32,240 nt of DNA from the NCBI RefSeq assembly GCF_000981895.1, contig NZ_LATD01000363.1, positions 1 to 32,240 on the forward strand, in the 5' to 3' direction. The translations under genes and the position numbers were made by a program. The stretch is from Streptomyces odonnellii. Lineage in GTDB: Bacteria; Actinomycetota; Actinomycetes; Streptomycetales; Streptomycetaceae. The notes under the pieces are model-generated. The model ran no database searches and was not told the origin of the DNA. It saw nothing but the letters and a program-made list of their open reading frames with translations. Positions within the stretch are counted from its first letter, which is position 1. Each line of letters begins with the position of its first letter. Below are positions 1 through 7,594 of the stretch, one piece after another.

Positions 1-1807
1 GTACGGGGACGGGGGCAGCGGGGGCGGGCACCGGCTCGGGGTCCGGTACGGGCTCGGCTTCCGGCGCGGGCTCAACTTCCCGCACCGGTACGGGAATCGC
101 CTCCTGCACCGGCTCGGGCAGCGGCGCCGGTACCGGCTCCGCCACCGGTTCCGGCGCGGTCTCGACCATGGCCACCGGCTCGTCGGGCGCGGGAGGTTCC
201 ACCACGGCCGTCAGCACCGGTTCCGGCCGGGGCTCGGGCTCGGCCACCACAGCGACGGCCTCGGCAGGCTGCGCTTCCGGTACAGATACGGGTTCGGGCA
301 CAGATACGGGTACGGGCTCCTGCTCCGGTACGGTCTGCGCCTCCGGGGCCGACGGCGCCTCCGCCACGGGCCCCGGCTCCGGGACAGCCTCGGCCCGGGG
401 CGCGGTCTCGGCCTGCGGCGCGGGCTCCGCCTGGGCCATGGGCTCGGCCTGGGGCGCGGGCTCCGCCTGAACCACGGGCTCGGCCTGGGGCGCGAGCTCC
501 GCCTGAACCACGGGCTCTGCCTGGACCGTGGATTCCGGCTCCGGGACCGGTTCCGGGACGACCGTTTCTGCGTGCGCCTCCGGTGTCACCTGAGGTTCCG
601 AGGTCCACGGCACCCCGGCCTGCGGCGGGATCTCGCCGAGCTGCGGCCCCGGCAGAACGGCCGGTTCCGGTTCCTCGCGCGGGATGTCCAGATACTCGGG
701 GCCCGTGGTGGGCGGCCCCTGGGTCTGGGCTCGTACACGGACGGACTGGGTCGGGGTGCCCGCAGGGCCGCGGTCGGCGAGCGAGCGCACCACGCCGCCC
801 GTCGGGTCCGGCACGGGCGGACCCATGTGCAGCGGACGGCGCGGCGGGGTCTGAGGTGATACCGGGGGCGCGGTCGACACGGGCGGCGGAACCCGTACGC
901 CGCTGAGGTCCACCGAACCGGAGTCGCGGCCACCGGCCTCATGCGCACCCGGCTGGTGCAGCTTCTGGCCACGGCCGAGAGAACCCTGCGTGGGGCCCTG
1001 CGGAGCCGCCTGCTCCGGTACGTTCGGCGCTTCCGGTGATTCCTGGGGCTCCGGCGCGCTCTGCTCCGGGCCCTGCGCCGCCGCTGCTTCCGCCTCCGCG
1101 GGCGGCCCGGCGGGCGCCTCCTGGGCCTGGACCGGCATCGCGAACTCGCCCGAGCCGTCGGCACCGGCGCCGGACCCGGCCACCGCGACCGGGCCCTGCG
1201 GCTCCCTCGCCATGAACTCGGCCTCAGCCTGCGCCTGGAGCTCCTGCTGCGCCGCGAACGCCTGCTGCGGCTCGGTCTGGACCTGGACCTGGAGCCGCGG
1301 ATCCGTCACCGGGGCCTGCTGAACCGGCACCTGCGCCTGAACCTGCTGAGCCTGAGCCTGAGCACCCGCGTGCACCGAACCCTGGTCGGAGCCGGGCCCC
1401 GGACCCGGCACGTGAACCTGGGCCTGGGCCTGGGCCTGGGCCAACGGAGCGCCCACCGCCCCCTGCTGTTCTATGGGCGGCGCCTGCTGCTGCACCAGCA
1501 CCTGCTCCGCCGCCCCGTACCCCTCCGGCACGCCATAGGTCTCGGGCACCGGGAACCCGTACCCCCCGGGCGCGGGCATGGCGTACCCGTCCGGCGCCGC
1601 GTAGACCGCGGGCGCCTCCGCCGGTACCACCTGAGGGTCCCCCCACCCCCCCTGCGCGCTCGGCATCAGCAGCAGGTCCTCGTCCTCGGTGACGGACTCG
1701 GAGGGGCCCAGGTAGGTGTACGCGCCGGGAGCGTGGACGCCCGGCTGCTCCACCATGCCCGAATCCTCCGGCAGCCCCTCGCCCAGGACCCGGCCGGTGT
1801 CAGTCAT
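1..1807 (-). CDS. cobT: Probable CobT-family protein, Pro/Gln/Glu-rich N-terminal part (partial, runs off left edge)
   Basis: An uninterrupted minus-strand frame opens with ATG at 1807 and stays open to base 1, so about 602 residues are visible and the 3' end is outside the window. It begins MTDTGRVLGEGLPEDSG and is almost wholly low complexity: Gln-Ala runs (about residues 120-200), then a block rich in Pro, Gly and Arg (about 270-370), then a Pro-Glu-Val tract with repeated QAEP units (about 420-600). No catalytic domain is visible. Streptomyces nicotinate-nucleotide-dimethylbenzimidazole phosphoribosyltransferases (CobT, lower-ligand activation for cobalamin) often carry a long disordered N-terminal extension, and the MTDTG start resembles ones I remember. 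The cobL gene upstream and a candidate B12 riboswitch in the leader support a cobalamin role. A GAGGGG Shine-Dalgarno lies 5 bases before the ATG. The CobT identity is inference; the frame itself is secure. Confidence 0.6.
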   Translation of the reverse strand, partial: MTDTGRVLGEGLPEDSGMVEQPGVHAPGAYTYLGPSESVTEDEDLLLMPSAQGGWGDPQVVPAEAPAVYAAPDGYAMPAPGGYGFPVPETYGVPEGYGAAEQVLVQQQAPPIEQQGAVGAPLAQAQAQAQVHVPGPGPGSDQGSVHAGAQAQAQQVQAQVPVQQAPVTDPRLQVQVQTEPQQAFAAQQELQAQAEAEFMAREPQGPVAVAGSGAGADGSGEFAMPVQAQEAPAGPPAEAEAAAAQGPEQSAPEPQESPEAPNVPEQAAPQGPTQGSLGRGQKLHQPGAHEAGGRDSGSVDLSGVRVPPPVSTAPPVSPQTPPRRPLHMGPPVPDPTGGVVRSLADRGPAGTPTQSVRVRAQTQGPPTTGPEYLDIPREEPEPAVLPGPQLGEIPPQAGVPWTSEPQVTPEAHAETVVPEPVPEPESTVQAEPVVQAELAPQAEPVVQAEPAPQAEPMAQAEPAPQAETAPRAEAVPEPGPVAEAPSAPEAQTVPEQEPVPVSVPEPVSVPEAQPAEAVAVVAEPEPRPEPVLTAVVEPPAPDEPVAMVETAPEPVAEPVPAPLPEPVQEAIPVPVREVEPAPEAEPVPDPEPVPAPAAPVPV

Positions 1808-1824
1808 GCGTACCCCTCGCCCAT
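1804..1824 (-). other. Six-codon mini-ORF overlapping the CobT-like start
   Basis: ATG at 1824 opens a frame encoding MGEGYA, and its TGA overlaps the ATG of the CobT-like gene (ATGA). An AAGGAG sits 8 bases before this ATG, which is a better ribosome-binding site than the one for the main gene. It may load ribosomes by translational coupling, or be chance. Confidence 0.25.
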
Positions 1825-1927
1825 TGGTTCTGCTCCTTCAGCCTTCACCCGGGGCGCCCGATCCGCGGCGCTTCCGGCGCCCGTCAAGCACAACGAGCGT
1901 GGGCGCCGCGCGGCACGAACGGCCCGC

Positions 1928-2075
1928 GTCCGGCCTGGGGTCTCCCGGCTTCGCGCGGTCCTTTCGCCGCCATGGCAGAAGGCCTGCCACGGCCCGTTGT
2001 GGACTGCGCCACGTCGCGCGTCCCCCCGGTTTCGCCGTACCACATCGGGGCCCAAAACGGGCCCCTTTTCCGGAC
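1928..2075 (-). ncRNA. Candidate cobalamin (B12) riboswitch aptamer
   Basis: In the 345-bp leader before the CobT-like gene, a closing stem GTCCGG/CCGGAC (2070-2075 with 1928-1933) encloses a structured domain. Near its 3' end, AAGCCGGGAGACC (1939-1951, minus strand) fits the published B12-box consensus rAGYCMGgAgaCC. Inside are a perfect 7-bp hairpin GGGGCCC/GGGCCCC (2047-2065) and a TGGCAG/CTGCCA hairpin (1973-1989). The GGCGAAACC segment resembles the conserved GGTGnnAnTCC loop, but imperfectly. Downstream, CGGCGCCC (1901-1908) can pair with GGGCGCCG (1875-1882) and its GCGGCGC portion alternatively with GCGCCGC (1865-1871), which could be a switching platform. Family assignment is by eye, not by covariance model. 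Confidence 0.55.
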
Positions 2076-2152
2076 ATTGACGAACGAACCGACGAACGTC
2101 CGGCTGCGGTACAACGATCGGCCAGCCTACCGCGCGCGGCGCCCGAACAGGG

Positions 2153-3373
2153 TCAGGGGCCGGTCTCCGGACGCTGCCCGGAGACCAGGAAAACGACCGA
2201 GCGCTCCCGCTCCGACCATGCCCCGGTGTCGAGGTCGACGGACTGGAGCAGGGCGCACTCCACCTCGTATCCGCCCTCTGCCAGGGCCCTTCCGACGGCC
2301 TCGGCCTCGTCCCGGGTCGCCGCGTGGGTGACGATGCGCTCGGGTCTGCGGTCGGCGCAGGCGACGACCACATCGATACCGCCGCCACCGATCCGTACGA
2401 CATCGGGTTCGGGCAGCCGCTCCAGGACCTGGGGCGCCCGGCCCTGGACGACCTGCATCTGAACTCCCGCGCGGCGGGCCGCCGCCGCGGTGCTGGCGCA
2501 GGCCCCCGGCTCGTCGTCGACGGCGATCACGGCCGCGCCGAAGCGGGCCGCCTCGGCGGCGAGCGCTCCGCTGCCGGAGCCGATGTCCCAGATCAGATCG
2601 CCGGTCCTGGCGCCGAGCCGGGCCAGTTGGGCGGCGCGCAGCCAGGTCGACTCGCCCTCGTCGAGGTCGATGCCGTACTCCGCGGTGGGCAGCGCCCAGC
2701 CGCGTTCGGCCGGCGGGTATCCGGGGTCGCGGCCGGCGATCCAGCCGCCGGTGGGGGCGACCGCGGTGCCGACCCCGCCGATGACGATCACCACATTGGG
2801 GTCGCGCCAGACATGGTCGGCGGCCTTGTCGGAGGTGAGGACGCTGACCTGTTCCCGCTCGGTGCCCAGTTCCTCGCAGATGACGAAGGTGCGGTGGACC
2901 CCTTCGAGGAGCAGGGCGAGTTCGGCGGGCCCGGCGCCCGGGGAGGTGAGGACGGCGACCTTGGTGTGCGCCCGGCAGACATTGACGGCGCGGCGGAGCG
3001 TACGGCGCTGGGCGACGACCACCTGGGCGTCGTCCCAGGCCATGCCGGCCCGCGCGAAGGCCCCGGCCACGGCGGAGACCGCGGGGACGACCTCGACCTC
3101 CAGGCCGTGTTCGGGGGCGCGGAGCGTGCGTACGACACCGAAGAAGCCCGGGTCCCCGTCGGCGAGGACCACGGCGCTGCCGCGGTGCCCGGCGATCCGG
3201 CGGGCCGCCAGGTCTATCGAGCCGAGCCGGATGCGCTCGGCGTCGGGCGGCACCTCGGGTAGCGCGAGATGGTGGGCGGCCCCGGCCACCAGTGTGGCGG
3301 CCGAGAGGGCGGACCTGGCAGCAGCGGTGAGGGGCGAGCCGTCCCAGCCGATCACCGTGACGCGGTCGGCCAT
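2153..3373 (-). CDS. cobL: Precorrin-6Y C5,15-methyltransferase (decarboxylating), CbiE-CbiT fusion
   Basis: This 406-residue protein has the two-domain make-up of CobL, which methylates C5 and C15 of precorrin-6Y and removes the C12 acetate in corrin-ring synthesis, using S-adenosylmethionine. Residues 1-210 form a tetrapyrrole-methylase (CbiE) domain: it starts MADRVTVIGWDG, has the ADGDPGFFG motif near residue 71, and has an IVIGG strand near 196. Residues about 225-400 form the CbiT domain with SAM motif IWDIGSGSGALAAE at 261-274. Length fits the fused family. The chosen ATG has a GGGAG about 10 bases upstream; the frame stays open farther upstream, but that part is low-complexity and unlike the family. 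It lies 345 bp upstream of the CobT-like gene on the same strand. Confidence 0.93.
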   Translation of the reverse strand: MADRVTVIGWDGSPLTAAARSALSAATLVAGAAHHLALPEVPPDAERIRLGSIDLAARRIAGHRGSAVVLADGDPGFFGVVRTLRAPEHGLEVEVVPAVSAVAGAFARAGMAWDDAQVVVAQRRTLRRAVNVCRAHTKVAVLTSPGAGPAELALLLEGVHRTFVICEELGTEREQVSVLTSDKAADHVWRDPNVVIVIGGVGTAVAPTGGWIAGRDPGYPPAERGWALPTAEYGIDLDEGESTWLRAAQLARLGARTGDLIWDIGSGSGALAAEAARFGAAVIAVDDEPGACASTAAAARRAGVQMQVVQGRAPQVLERLPEPDVVRIGGGGIDVVVACADRRPERIVTHAATRDEAEAVGRALAEGGYEVECALLQSVDLDTGAWSERERSVVFLVSGQRPETGP

Positions 3374-3585
3374 CGTCGTCAGTCTCCCGGAGGTCGTCGT
3401 GGTCGCCTGTGCCGCCCGTGGTCGGGTGTGGTCGAGCGGTGGCGGAGCACAAGGAAGCGGCAGGGCACAGAGGAGCACGGCGAGACTACCTGACCAGGCG
3501 TGGAGGCCGCCGGGCGGTGGGGGTACGGCCGGGGCCGCCGGTCCGGGCCCGCGCGCCCGGGTGCGGCGCGTGCGGCGGGCGGCCG

Positions 3586-4224
3586 TCAGTTCCAGTCGGT
3601 GAAGGACGCGTAGCCGCTCGCTTCCGCCATCTGCTCGGCCACGCCTTCGAGGTCCTCGGGCAGCAGACTCCAGACGATCAGGTCGGTACGGATATCGGTC
3701 CAGCCGCCGTCCTCGGTCTGGGTACGCGCTATCCACGCGTGGCGCAGAACGCCCTCGCTGATGCAGCCGATCTTCTGCGCGACTTGCTGGGAGGCGGTGT
3801 TGTCGGCGGCCGTCCGTACTTCGATCCGCTCGAACTTCTGGTCGCGGAAGAGCCACTGCGCGACCGCCAGCGCCGATTCCGTGGCGTATCCCTCACCGCG
3901 TGCCCAGGGGGCGGTCACATAGGCCATCTCGGTGGAGAGCGCGTGCCAGTTGGTTCTGCGCAGCCGTACGATCCCGACGAGCCGCTGAGTGAGGAACTCG
4001 GTGACGGCGAAGGCGATTCCATGGCCTGCGAGACGTTCCGCGGGGGCGATCCTGTCGACCCACCGTACGGCGTCCTCGCGCGTATACGGATGGGGTACGG
4101 GCGTCCATGCCGTGACCAGCTCGTCGTTCATCATTTCGATGTGCGCCGGGATGTCCGCCGGCTCGAAGGGGCGCAGCACCAACCGCTCCGTGCTGATGGA
4201 AACGTCCGGAAACGTGGTAGTCAT
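3586..4224 (-). CDS. GNAT-family N-acetyltransferase (RimJ/RimL type)
   Basis: This 212-residue protein has the RimJ/RimL-type acetyltransferase pattern. It opens with SISTERLVLRPFEPADIPA near residue 9, contains WARGEGYATESALAVAQWLF, which covers the acetyl-CoA-binding Q/RxxGxG/A segment, and ends the fold with RTAADNTASQQVAQKIG, where N/S-x-x-S is typical. Such enzymes acetylate N-termini or small amines; the substrate cannot be read from sequence. I chose ATG 4224 (MTTTFPD) because GGAG stands 6 bases before it; an ATG at 4236 has no well-spaced site. It lies downstream of metQ but behind a strong terminator, so it is probably a separate unit. Confidence 0.88.
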   Translation of the reverse strand: MTTTFPDVSISTERLVLRPFEPADIPAHIEMMNDELVTAWTPVPHPYTREDAVRWVDRIAPAERLAGHGIAFAVTEFLTQRLVGIVRLRRTNWHALSTEMAYVTAPWARGEGYATESALAVAQWLFRDQKFERIEVRTAADNTASQQVAQKIGCISEGVLRHAWIARTQTEDGGWTDIRTDLIVWSLLPEDLEGVAEQMAEASGYASFTDWN

Positions 4225-4308
4225 GCGCAGCTCCATGCCTCAGTCCGTCGTAAATGCACAGCATGCAGCATCGGATGGGGATGCGCATGGCCGGGTCGCC
4301 AGGAATGC

Positions 4309-4344
4309 GCGGGCCCCGGGTACGGAGACGTACGCGGGGCCCGC
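4309..4344 (-). terminator. Terminator hairpin after metQ
   Basis: A perfect 10-bp GC stem (GCGGGCCCCG at 4309-4318 with CGGGGCCCGC at 4335-4344) continues inward through GTAC/GTAC, giving about a 15-bp stem with one mismatch. It lies about 70 bp past the metQ stop. There is no long T tract, as is common in Streptomyces. It would isolate metNIQ from the acetyltransferase gene. Confidence 0.6.
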
Positions 4345-4412
4345 ACCGGCGGACGCGGAGACAAGAACGTTACTGCTCCGGCCACTTGGGCGGCACACTG
4401 ACCACCCGTTGC

Positions 4413-5279
4413 CTACTGGACGGCGCCGAAGGAGGCGACGATGGAGCCGTCGAAGGTGTCCTCGATGTACTTCTTGACCTCGGGCGAGTTGAGGAGTGTC
4501 GCGAGCTTCAGCACGCGCGGGTCCTTCTCGTTGCCCCGCTTGACGGCGAGGAAGTTGGCGTACGGGTTGCCTTCGGACTTCTCCAGGGCGAGCGAGTCCT
4601 GAGCGGGCTTCAGCTCGGCTTCGAGGGCGTAGTTGCCGTTGATCACGGCGGCGTCCACATCATTGAGGGCGCGGGGCAGTGTGGCGGCCTCCAGCTCCTT
4701 GAATGCGATGCCCTTCGCATCCTCGATGTCGGAGAGATTGGCGTCGATTCCGGCGCCGTCCTTGAGAGTGATCACACCGTTGTCGGCGAGCAGCTTGAGC
4801 GCGCGGCCCTCATTGGTGGTGTCATTCGGAATGGCGATGCTCTGGCCGGACTTGATGCCCTTGAGATCGTCGATCTTCTTGGAGTAGAGACCGAGCGGTT
4901 CCAGCTCGACATTGACGACGGGCACGATGTCGGTGCCGTTCTTCTTGTTGAAGTCGTCGAGATACGGCTTGTGCTGGAAGAAGTTGGCGTCGACCTCGCC
5001 GCTCTGGGTCGCGGTGTTCGGCAGGACGTAGTCGGTGAACTCCTTGACCTCCAGCTTGAGTCCCGCCTTCGCCGCCAGATTGTCCTTGACGAAGTTCAGG
5101 ATGTCGGCGTGCGGTGTGGGGGACGCGGCGACAAGCAGGGGCGCGGAGGCGTCGGCCGAGGCGCCTGCCCCCGCCTTGTCCGAGGAGTCGGGGTCGGAGG
5201 AGGTGCCGCAGGCGCTGAGGCCCAGGGCGAGGGCGGCGGTCGCGGCGACGGCCGCGCTGAATCTGACGGTGGTACGCAC
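4413..5279 (-). CDS. metQ: Methionine-type ABC transporter substrate-binding lipoprotein MetQ
   Basis: This 288-residue NlpA/MetQ-family protein captures methionine or a related sulfur amino acid outside the membrane and hands it to MetI. The start is a GTG with AAAGAGG 8 bases upstream. The N-terminus is a lipoprotein signal with lipobox LGLSAC (Cys24), followed by a Ser/Asp/Ala linker. Family landmarks are ASPTPHADILNFV, the DANFFQHKPYLDDFN segment, IAIPNDTTNEGRALKLL, and the C-terminal NSPEVKKYIEDTFDGSIVASF. It is the last gene of metN-metI-metQ, 90 bp after metI. Exact specificity within the family (L-Met, D-Met, Met sulfoxide, cystine) is not readable; the Cys-rich leader at the head of the operon hints at sulfur control. 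Confidence 0.93.
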   Translation of the reverse strand: MRTTVRFSAAVAATAALALGLSACGTSSDPDSSDKAGAGASADASAPLLVAASPTPHADILNFVKDNLAAKAGLKLEVKEFTDYVLPNTATQSGEVDANFFQHKPYLDDFNKKNGTDIVPVVNVELEPLGLYSKKIDDLKGIKSGQSIAIPNDTTNEGRALKLLADNGVITLKDGAGIDANLSDIEDAKGIAFKELEAATLPRALNDVDAAVINGNYALEAELKPAQDSLALEKSEGNPYANFLAVKRGNEKDPRVLKLATLLNSPEVKKYIEDTFDGSIVASFGAVQ

Positions 5280-5369
5280 GAAGAGTGCCTCTTTCCACTG
5301 ATGCGGGTGACGGAGCCCGGACAAGAAGTGCGGGCTGTGAGGGGTGAAGATCAGAGGTGCGGGCGCGGG

Positions 5370-6041
5370 CTAGGAGGCGGTGCGGCCGCGGCGTGCCAGC
5401 AGGCGCACGACACCGTCGCCGAGGAGCTGGACCGCTGTGACGATCAGGATCAGGACGACGACCGTGGCGAGCATGAAGCCGTTCTCGAAGCGCTGGAATC
5501 CGTAGGTGACGGCCTTGGAGCCCAGCCCCTCGCCGCCCACGGCCCCGGCCATGGCCGAGTAGCCGATGAGCGCGATGACGGTGGTGGTGACCCCGGCGAC
5601 CAGGGAGGGCAGGGCCTGCGGCAGCAGCACCTTGCGGACGATGGTCGGCACGGAACCGCCCATGGCCTGGACCGCCTCGACCAGACCGTGGTCGACCTCC
5701 CGGATCGCGGTCTCGACGAGGCGCGCGAAGAAGGGGATGGCGCCGACCGCGAGCGGGACGATCATCGCGGTGGGACCGATGAACGTGCCGACGACAAAGG
5801 TGGTGAACGGGATCAGCGCGATCAGCAGGATGATGAACGGCAATGAGCGGCCGATGTTCACGATCACCCCGACCACCTTGTTCACCGGGGCGTTCTGCAG
5901 TAGCCCGTCCTTGTCGGTGAGGACCAGCAGGATGCCGAGGGGCAGTCCGCCGAGGACGGTGACGAGCGTGGACCACAGCACCATGTAGAGGGTGTCGACG
6001 GTTCCCTGGGCCAGCAGGGGCTGCATCTCGGACCAGGTCAC
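5370..6041 (-). CDS. metI: Methionine ABC transporter permease MetI
   Basis: This 223-residue integral membrane protein has about five hydrophobic segments and the MetI fold. The EAA-like cytoplasmic coupling motif is ETAIREVDHGLVEAVQAMGG, and it is followed by VPTIVRKVLLPQALPSLVAG. The downstream segment IALIGYSAMAGAVGGEGLGSKA is highly characteristic of MetI. Its ATG overlaps the metN stop by four bases (ATGA), so the two are translationally coupled, and metQ follows. It forms the membrane channel with the MetN ATPase. Confidence 0.95.
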   Translation of the reverse strand: MTWSEMQPLLAQGTVDTLYMVLWSTLVTVLGGLPLGILLVLTDKDGLLQNAPVNKVVGVIVNIGRSLPFIILLIALIPFTTFVVGTFIGPTAMIVPLAVGAIPFFARLVETAIREVDHGLVEAVQAMGGSVPTIVRKVLLPQALPSLVAGVTTTVIALIGYSAMAGAVGGEGLGSKAVTYGFQRFENGFMLATVVVLILIVTAVQLLGDGVVRLLARRGRTAS

Positions 6042-7153
6042 TTGGCGTCTTCCTTCACCAGCGCGGGCGTCTCGCCCTGTGCGGACTCGTTCGCCACGGG
6101 CTTCCGGGCGGGTTCGTTCTCCGGCGTCGGGTCGTCCACGACTTCGGCCTGGAGGCCCTGCTCCCGCAGGAATCCGACCGGGACGACGTTCTCCTCGTAA
6201 CCGCCGGGCAGTTCGATCCGCATGCGGCCGATCTGCCGCCCGGCGACGGTGTCCATCGCCGCGCCCAGGATCGTGATGTCGATGTTGTACGTACGGGAGA
6301 GCTGGGAGATCACCGGGCGGGTCGCGGCCTCGCCGTGGAACGTGACATCGATGACCGTACGGCCGGGGCCGGACGGGGCTCCGCCCACCGGGAACAGCTC
6401 CCGCGCGAGCTGCGAGCCGGGGGTGGCGAGGAGTTCGCCGACCGTGCCCGACTCGACGATCCGTCCCTTCTCCATCAGGGCGGCCGAGTCGCAGATCGTC
6501 TTGACGACCTCCATCTCGTGTGTGATCAGCAGAACGGTCAGCCCGAGCTGCCGGTTGAGATCGCGGAGAAGCTGGAGGATCGAGCGGGTGGTCTCGGGGT
6601 CGAGCGCGCTGGTCGCCTCGTCGGACAGCAGCACCTTGGGGTCGCCGGCCAGCGCGCGGGCGATACCGACCCGCTGCTTCTGACCGCCGGAGAGCTGGGC
6701 GGGGTACGACGAGGCCTTGTCGGCGAGCCCGACCAGATCGAGCAGTTCCAGGGCGCGGCGGGCGCGGTCGCGGCCGGAGACACCGAGGATCTCCAGGGGC
6801 AGTCCGACATTGTCCTGGACGGTGCGTGAGGACAGCAGGTTGAAGTGCTGGAAGACCATGCCGATCGAACTGCGGGCCCGCCGCAGCTCCTTGCCGGCCC
6901 GCCGGCCGCGCCCGGCGAGCGCGGTGAGGTCCTGGCCTGCGACGGTCACCCGGCCCGCGGTGGGGCGTTCCAGGAGATTGACGCAGCGGATGAGCGACGA
7001 CTTGCCCGCGCCGCTCTGTCCGACGACACCGAAGACCTCGCCCTCACGGACGTGCAGGTCCACGCTGTCGAGCGCGGTGATGTCGCGGCCTCGTGACGCG
7101 GCTGACCGATAGATCTTGGTCAGACCCGTAGTAGTGATCACAGGGGTATCCAT
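6038..7153 (-). CDS. metN: Methionine ABC transporter ATP-binding protein MetN
   Basis: This 371-residue ABC ATPase has Walker A GQSGAGKSS (45-53), the Q-loop VFQHFNLL near 100, signature LSGGQKQ (154-160), Walker B VLLSDE (174-179) and switch His212. The C-terminal NIL-type ligand-sensing domain (about 270-345, with TRPVISQLSRTYNIDITIL) marks it as MetN; in E. coli this domain binds methionine and inhibits transport. A charged tail of about 25 residues follows. The ATG at 7153 has no clear Shine-Dalgarno; a GTG three bases before it and another further up are alternatives. The gene is preceded by an inverted-repeat element starting only 60 bp upstream and by a Cys-rich leader peptide. Confidence 0.93.
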   Translation of the reverse strand: MDTPVITTTGLTKIYRSAASRGRDITALDSVDLHVREGEVFGVVGQSGAGKSSLIRCVNLLERPTAGRVTVAGQDLTALAGRGRRAGKELRRARSSIGMVFQHFNLLSSRTVQDNVGLPLEILGVSGRDRARRALELLDLVGLADKASSYPAQLSGGQKQRVGIARALAGDPKVLLSDEATSALDPETTRSILQLLRDLNRQLGLTVLLITHEMEVVKTICDSAALMEKGRIVESGTVGELLATPGSQLARELFPVGGAPSGPGRTVIDVTFHGEAATRPVISQLSRTYNIDITILGAAMDTVAGRQIGRMRIELPGGYEENVVPVGFLREQGLQAEVVDDPTPENEPARKPVANESAQGETPALVKEDAK

Positions 7154-7212
7154 CACTGTCGAGTGCACGGCGCGGTGGCGGCCGGGCACGGGGCGTTCGT
7201 CATTCAGACGTG

Positions 7213-7378
7213 CTGGGGCGTGTCTTGTGGATCGGGCTGGGTCAGGGAGCGGGGTCTGGTGCCGTGGATCGCAAGGCGGAGGAGGGAGCCCACGCGGAGC
7301 GTCGGCGTCCGACGACAACGCCGCGAGACGCGGTGCCAGGGCACGCGAGCCCAGCAAGATCCACAAGACACGCCCCAG
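7213..7378. mobile_element. MITE-like element A in the metN leader
   Basis: The ends are perfect 21-bp inverted repeats starting CTGGGGCGTGTCTTGTGG (7213-7233 against 7358-7378), extendable to 29 positions with two mismatches. The 166-bp body has no transposase. Read on the minus strand, its core shares GGCGTTGTCG and CCTCCGCCTTGCGATC, then GCACCAGAC, with element B at 13944-14124, so the two are related copies in opposite orientation. It looks like a non-autonomous miniature element moved by a transposase encoded elsewhere. The parent family cannot be named from this window. Confidence 0.8.
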
Positions 7379-7412
7379 GGCCGACGCCGATGGCTTCATG
7401 GCGTACGGATGC

Positions 7413-7442
7413 GGTACGGCGCGGCAGGGCGACGCCGATACC
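7413..7442 (-). other. Hairpin between leader peptide and element A
   Basis: On the minus strand GGTATCGGCG pairs with CGCCGTACC (9 bp, one bulged T) around an 11-base loop. It starts 26 bases after the leader-peptide stop and could be part of an attenuation structure. There is no T tract. Confidence 0.3.
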
Positions 7443-7467
7443 GGGCGCAAGGCTCAGGCGGGGACCC

Positions 7468-7554
7468 TCAGTGGGCGCACATTCGACACAGACAACGAGC
7501 ACCGGGCGTCAGGGTCGCCTCGGTCGCGGGGGCGCGGTAGCTCGTCGTGGTCAT
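7468..7554 (-). CDS. Cys-rich leader peptide (28 residues) upstream of metNIQ
   Basis: ATG at 7554 opens a 28-codon frame beginning MTTTSYRAP and ending RCLCRMCAH, then TGA at 7468. Three of the last eight residues are Cys, two encoded by TGT, a rare codon in such GC-rich genomes, and the adjacent Arg codons CGT and CGA are also unusual here. A -10-like TTTACT (7561-7566) ends 6 bases before the ATG, which would give a leaderless transcript, common in actinomycetes. Short ORFs with terminal Cys codons ahead of sulfur-metabolism genes are a known actinobacterial theme and act as cysteine sensors by ribosome stalling in mycobacteria. The role here is inferred from position, since metN starts 314 bp downstream. 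It is not a domain of any larger protein I can see. Confidence 0.6.
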   Translation of the reverse strand: MTTTSYRAPATEATLTPGARCLCRMCAH

Positions 7555-7560
7555 GCCGCA

Positions 7561-7566
7561 AGTAAA
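7561..7566 (-). promoter_or_regulatory. -10 box of a leaderless promoter for leader peptide and metNIQ
   Basis: TTTACT on the minus strand lies 6 bases from the leader-peptide ATG, the usual -10 to +1 distance. No good -35 is evident, which suggests activation by a regulator. Confidence 0.35.
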
Positions 7567-7594
7567 GCAGACATCAAGAGACTTCCAGCAGCCC

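Noticed and set aside
2127..3452. A 441-codon minus-strand frame over cobL
   Set aside because: Same strand, different frame from the clear CbiE-CbiT protein; the translation is Arg/Pro-rich noise.
3374..3585. Second B12 riboswitch or small gene upstream of cobL
   Set aside because: No B12-box match; CCGGGAGAC occurs near the cobL start but lacks the flanking bases, and no frame has coding-like character.
4254..5846. A 530-codon plus-strand frame
   Set aside because: Antisense to metQ and metI; its Glu/Asp/Gly-rich composition is the mirror of their third-position bias.
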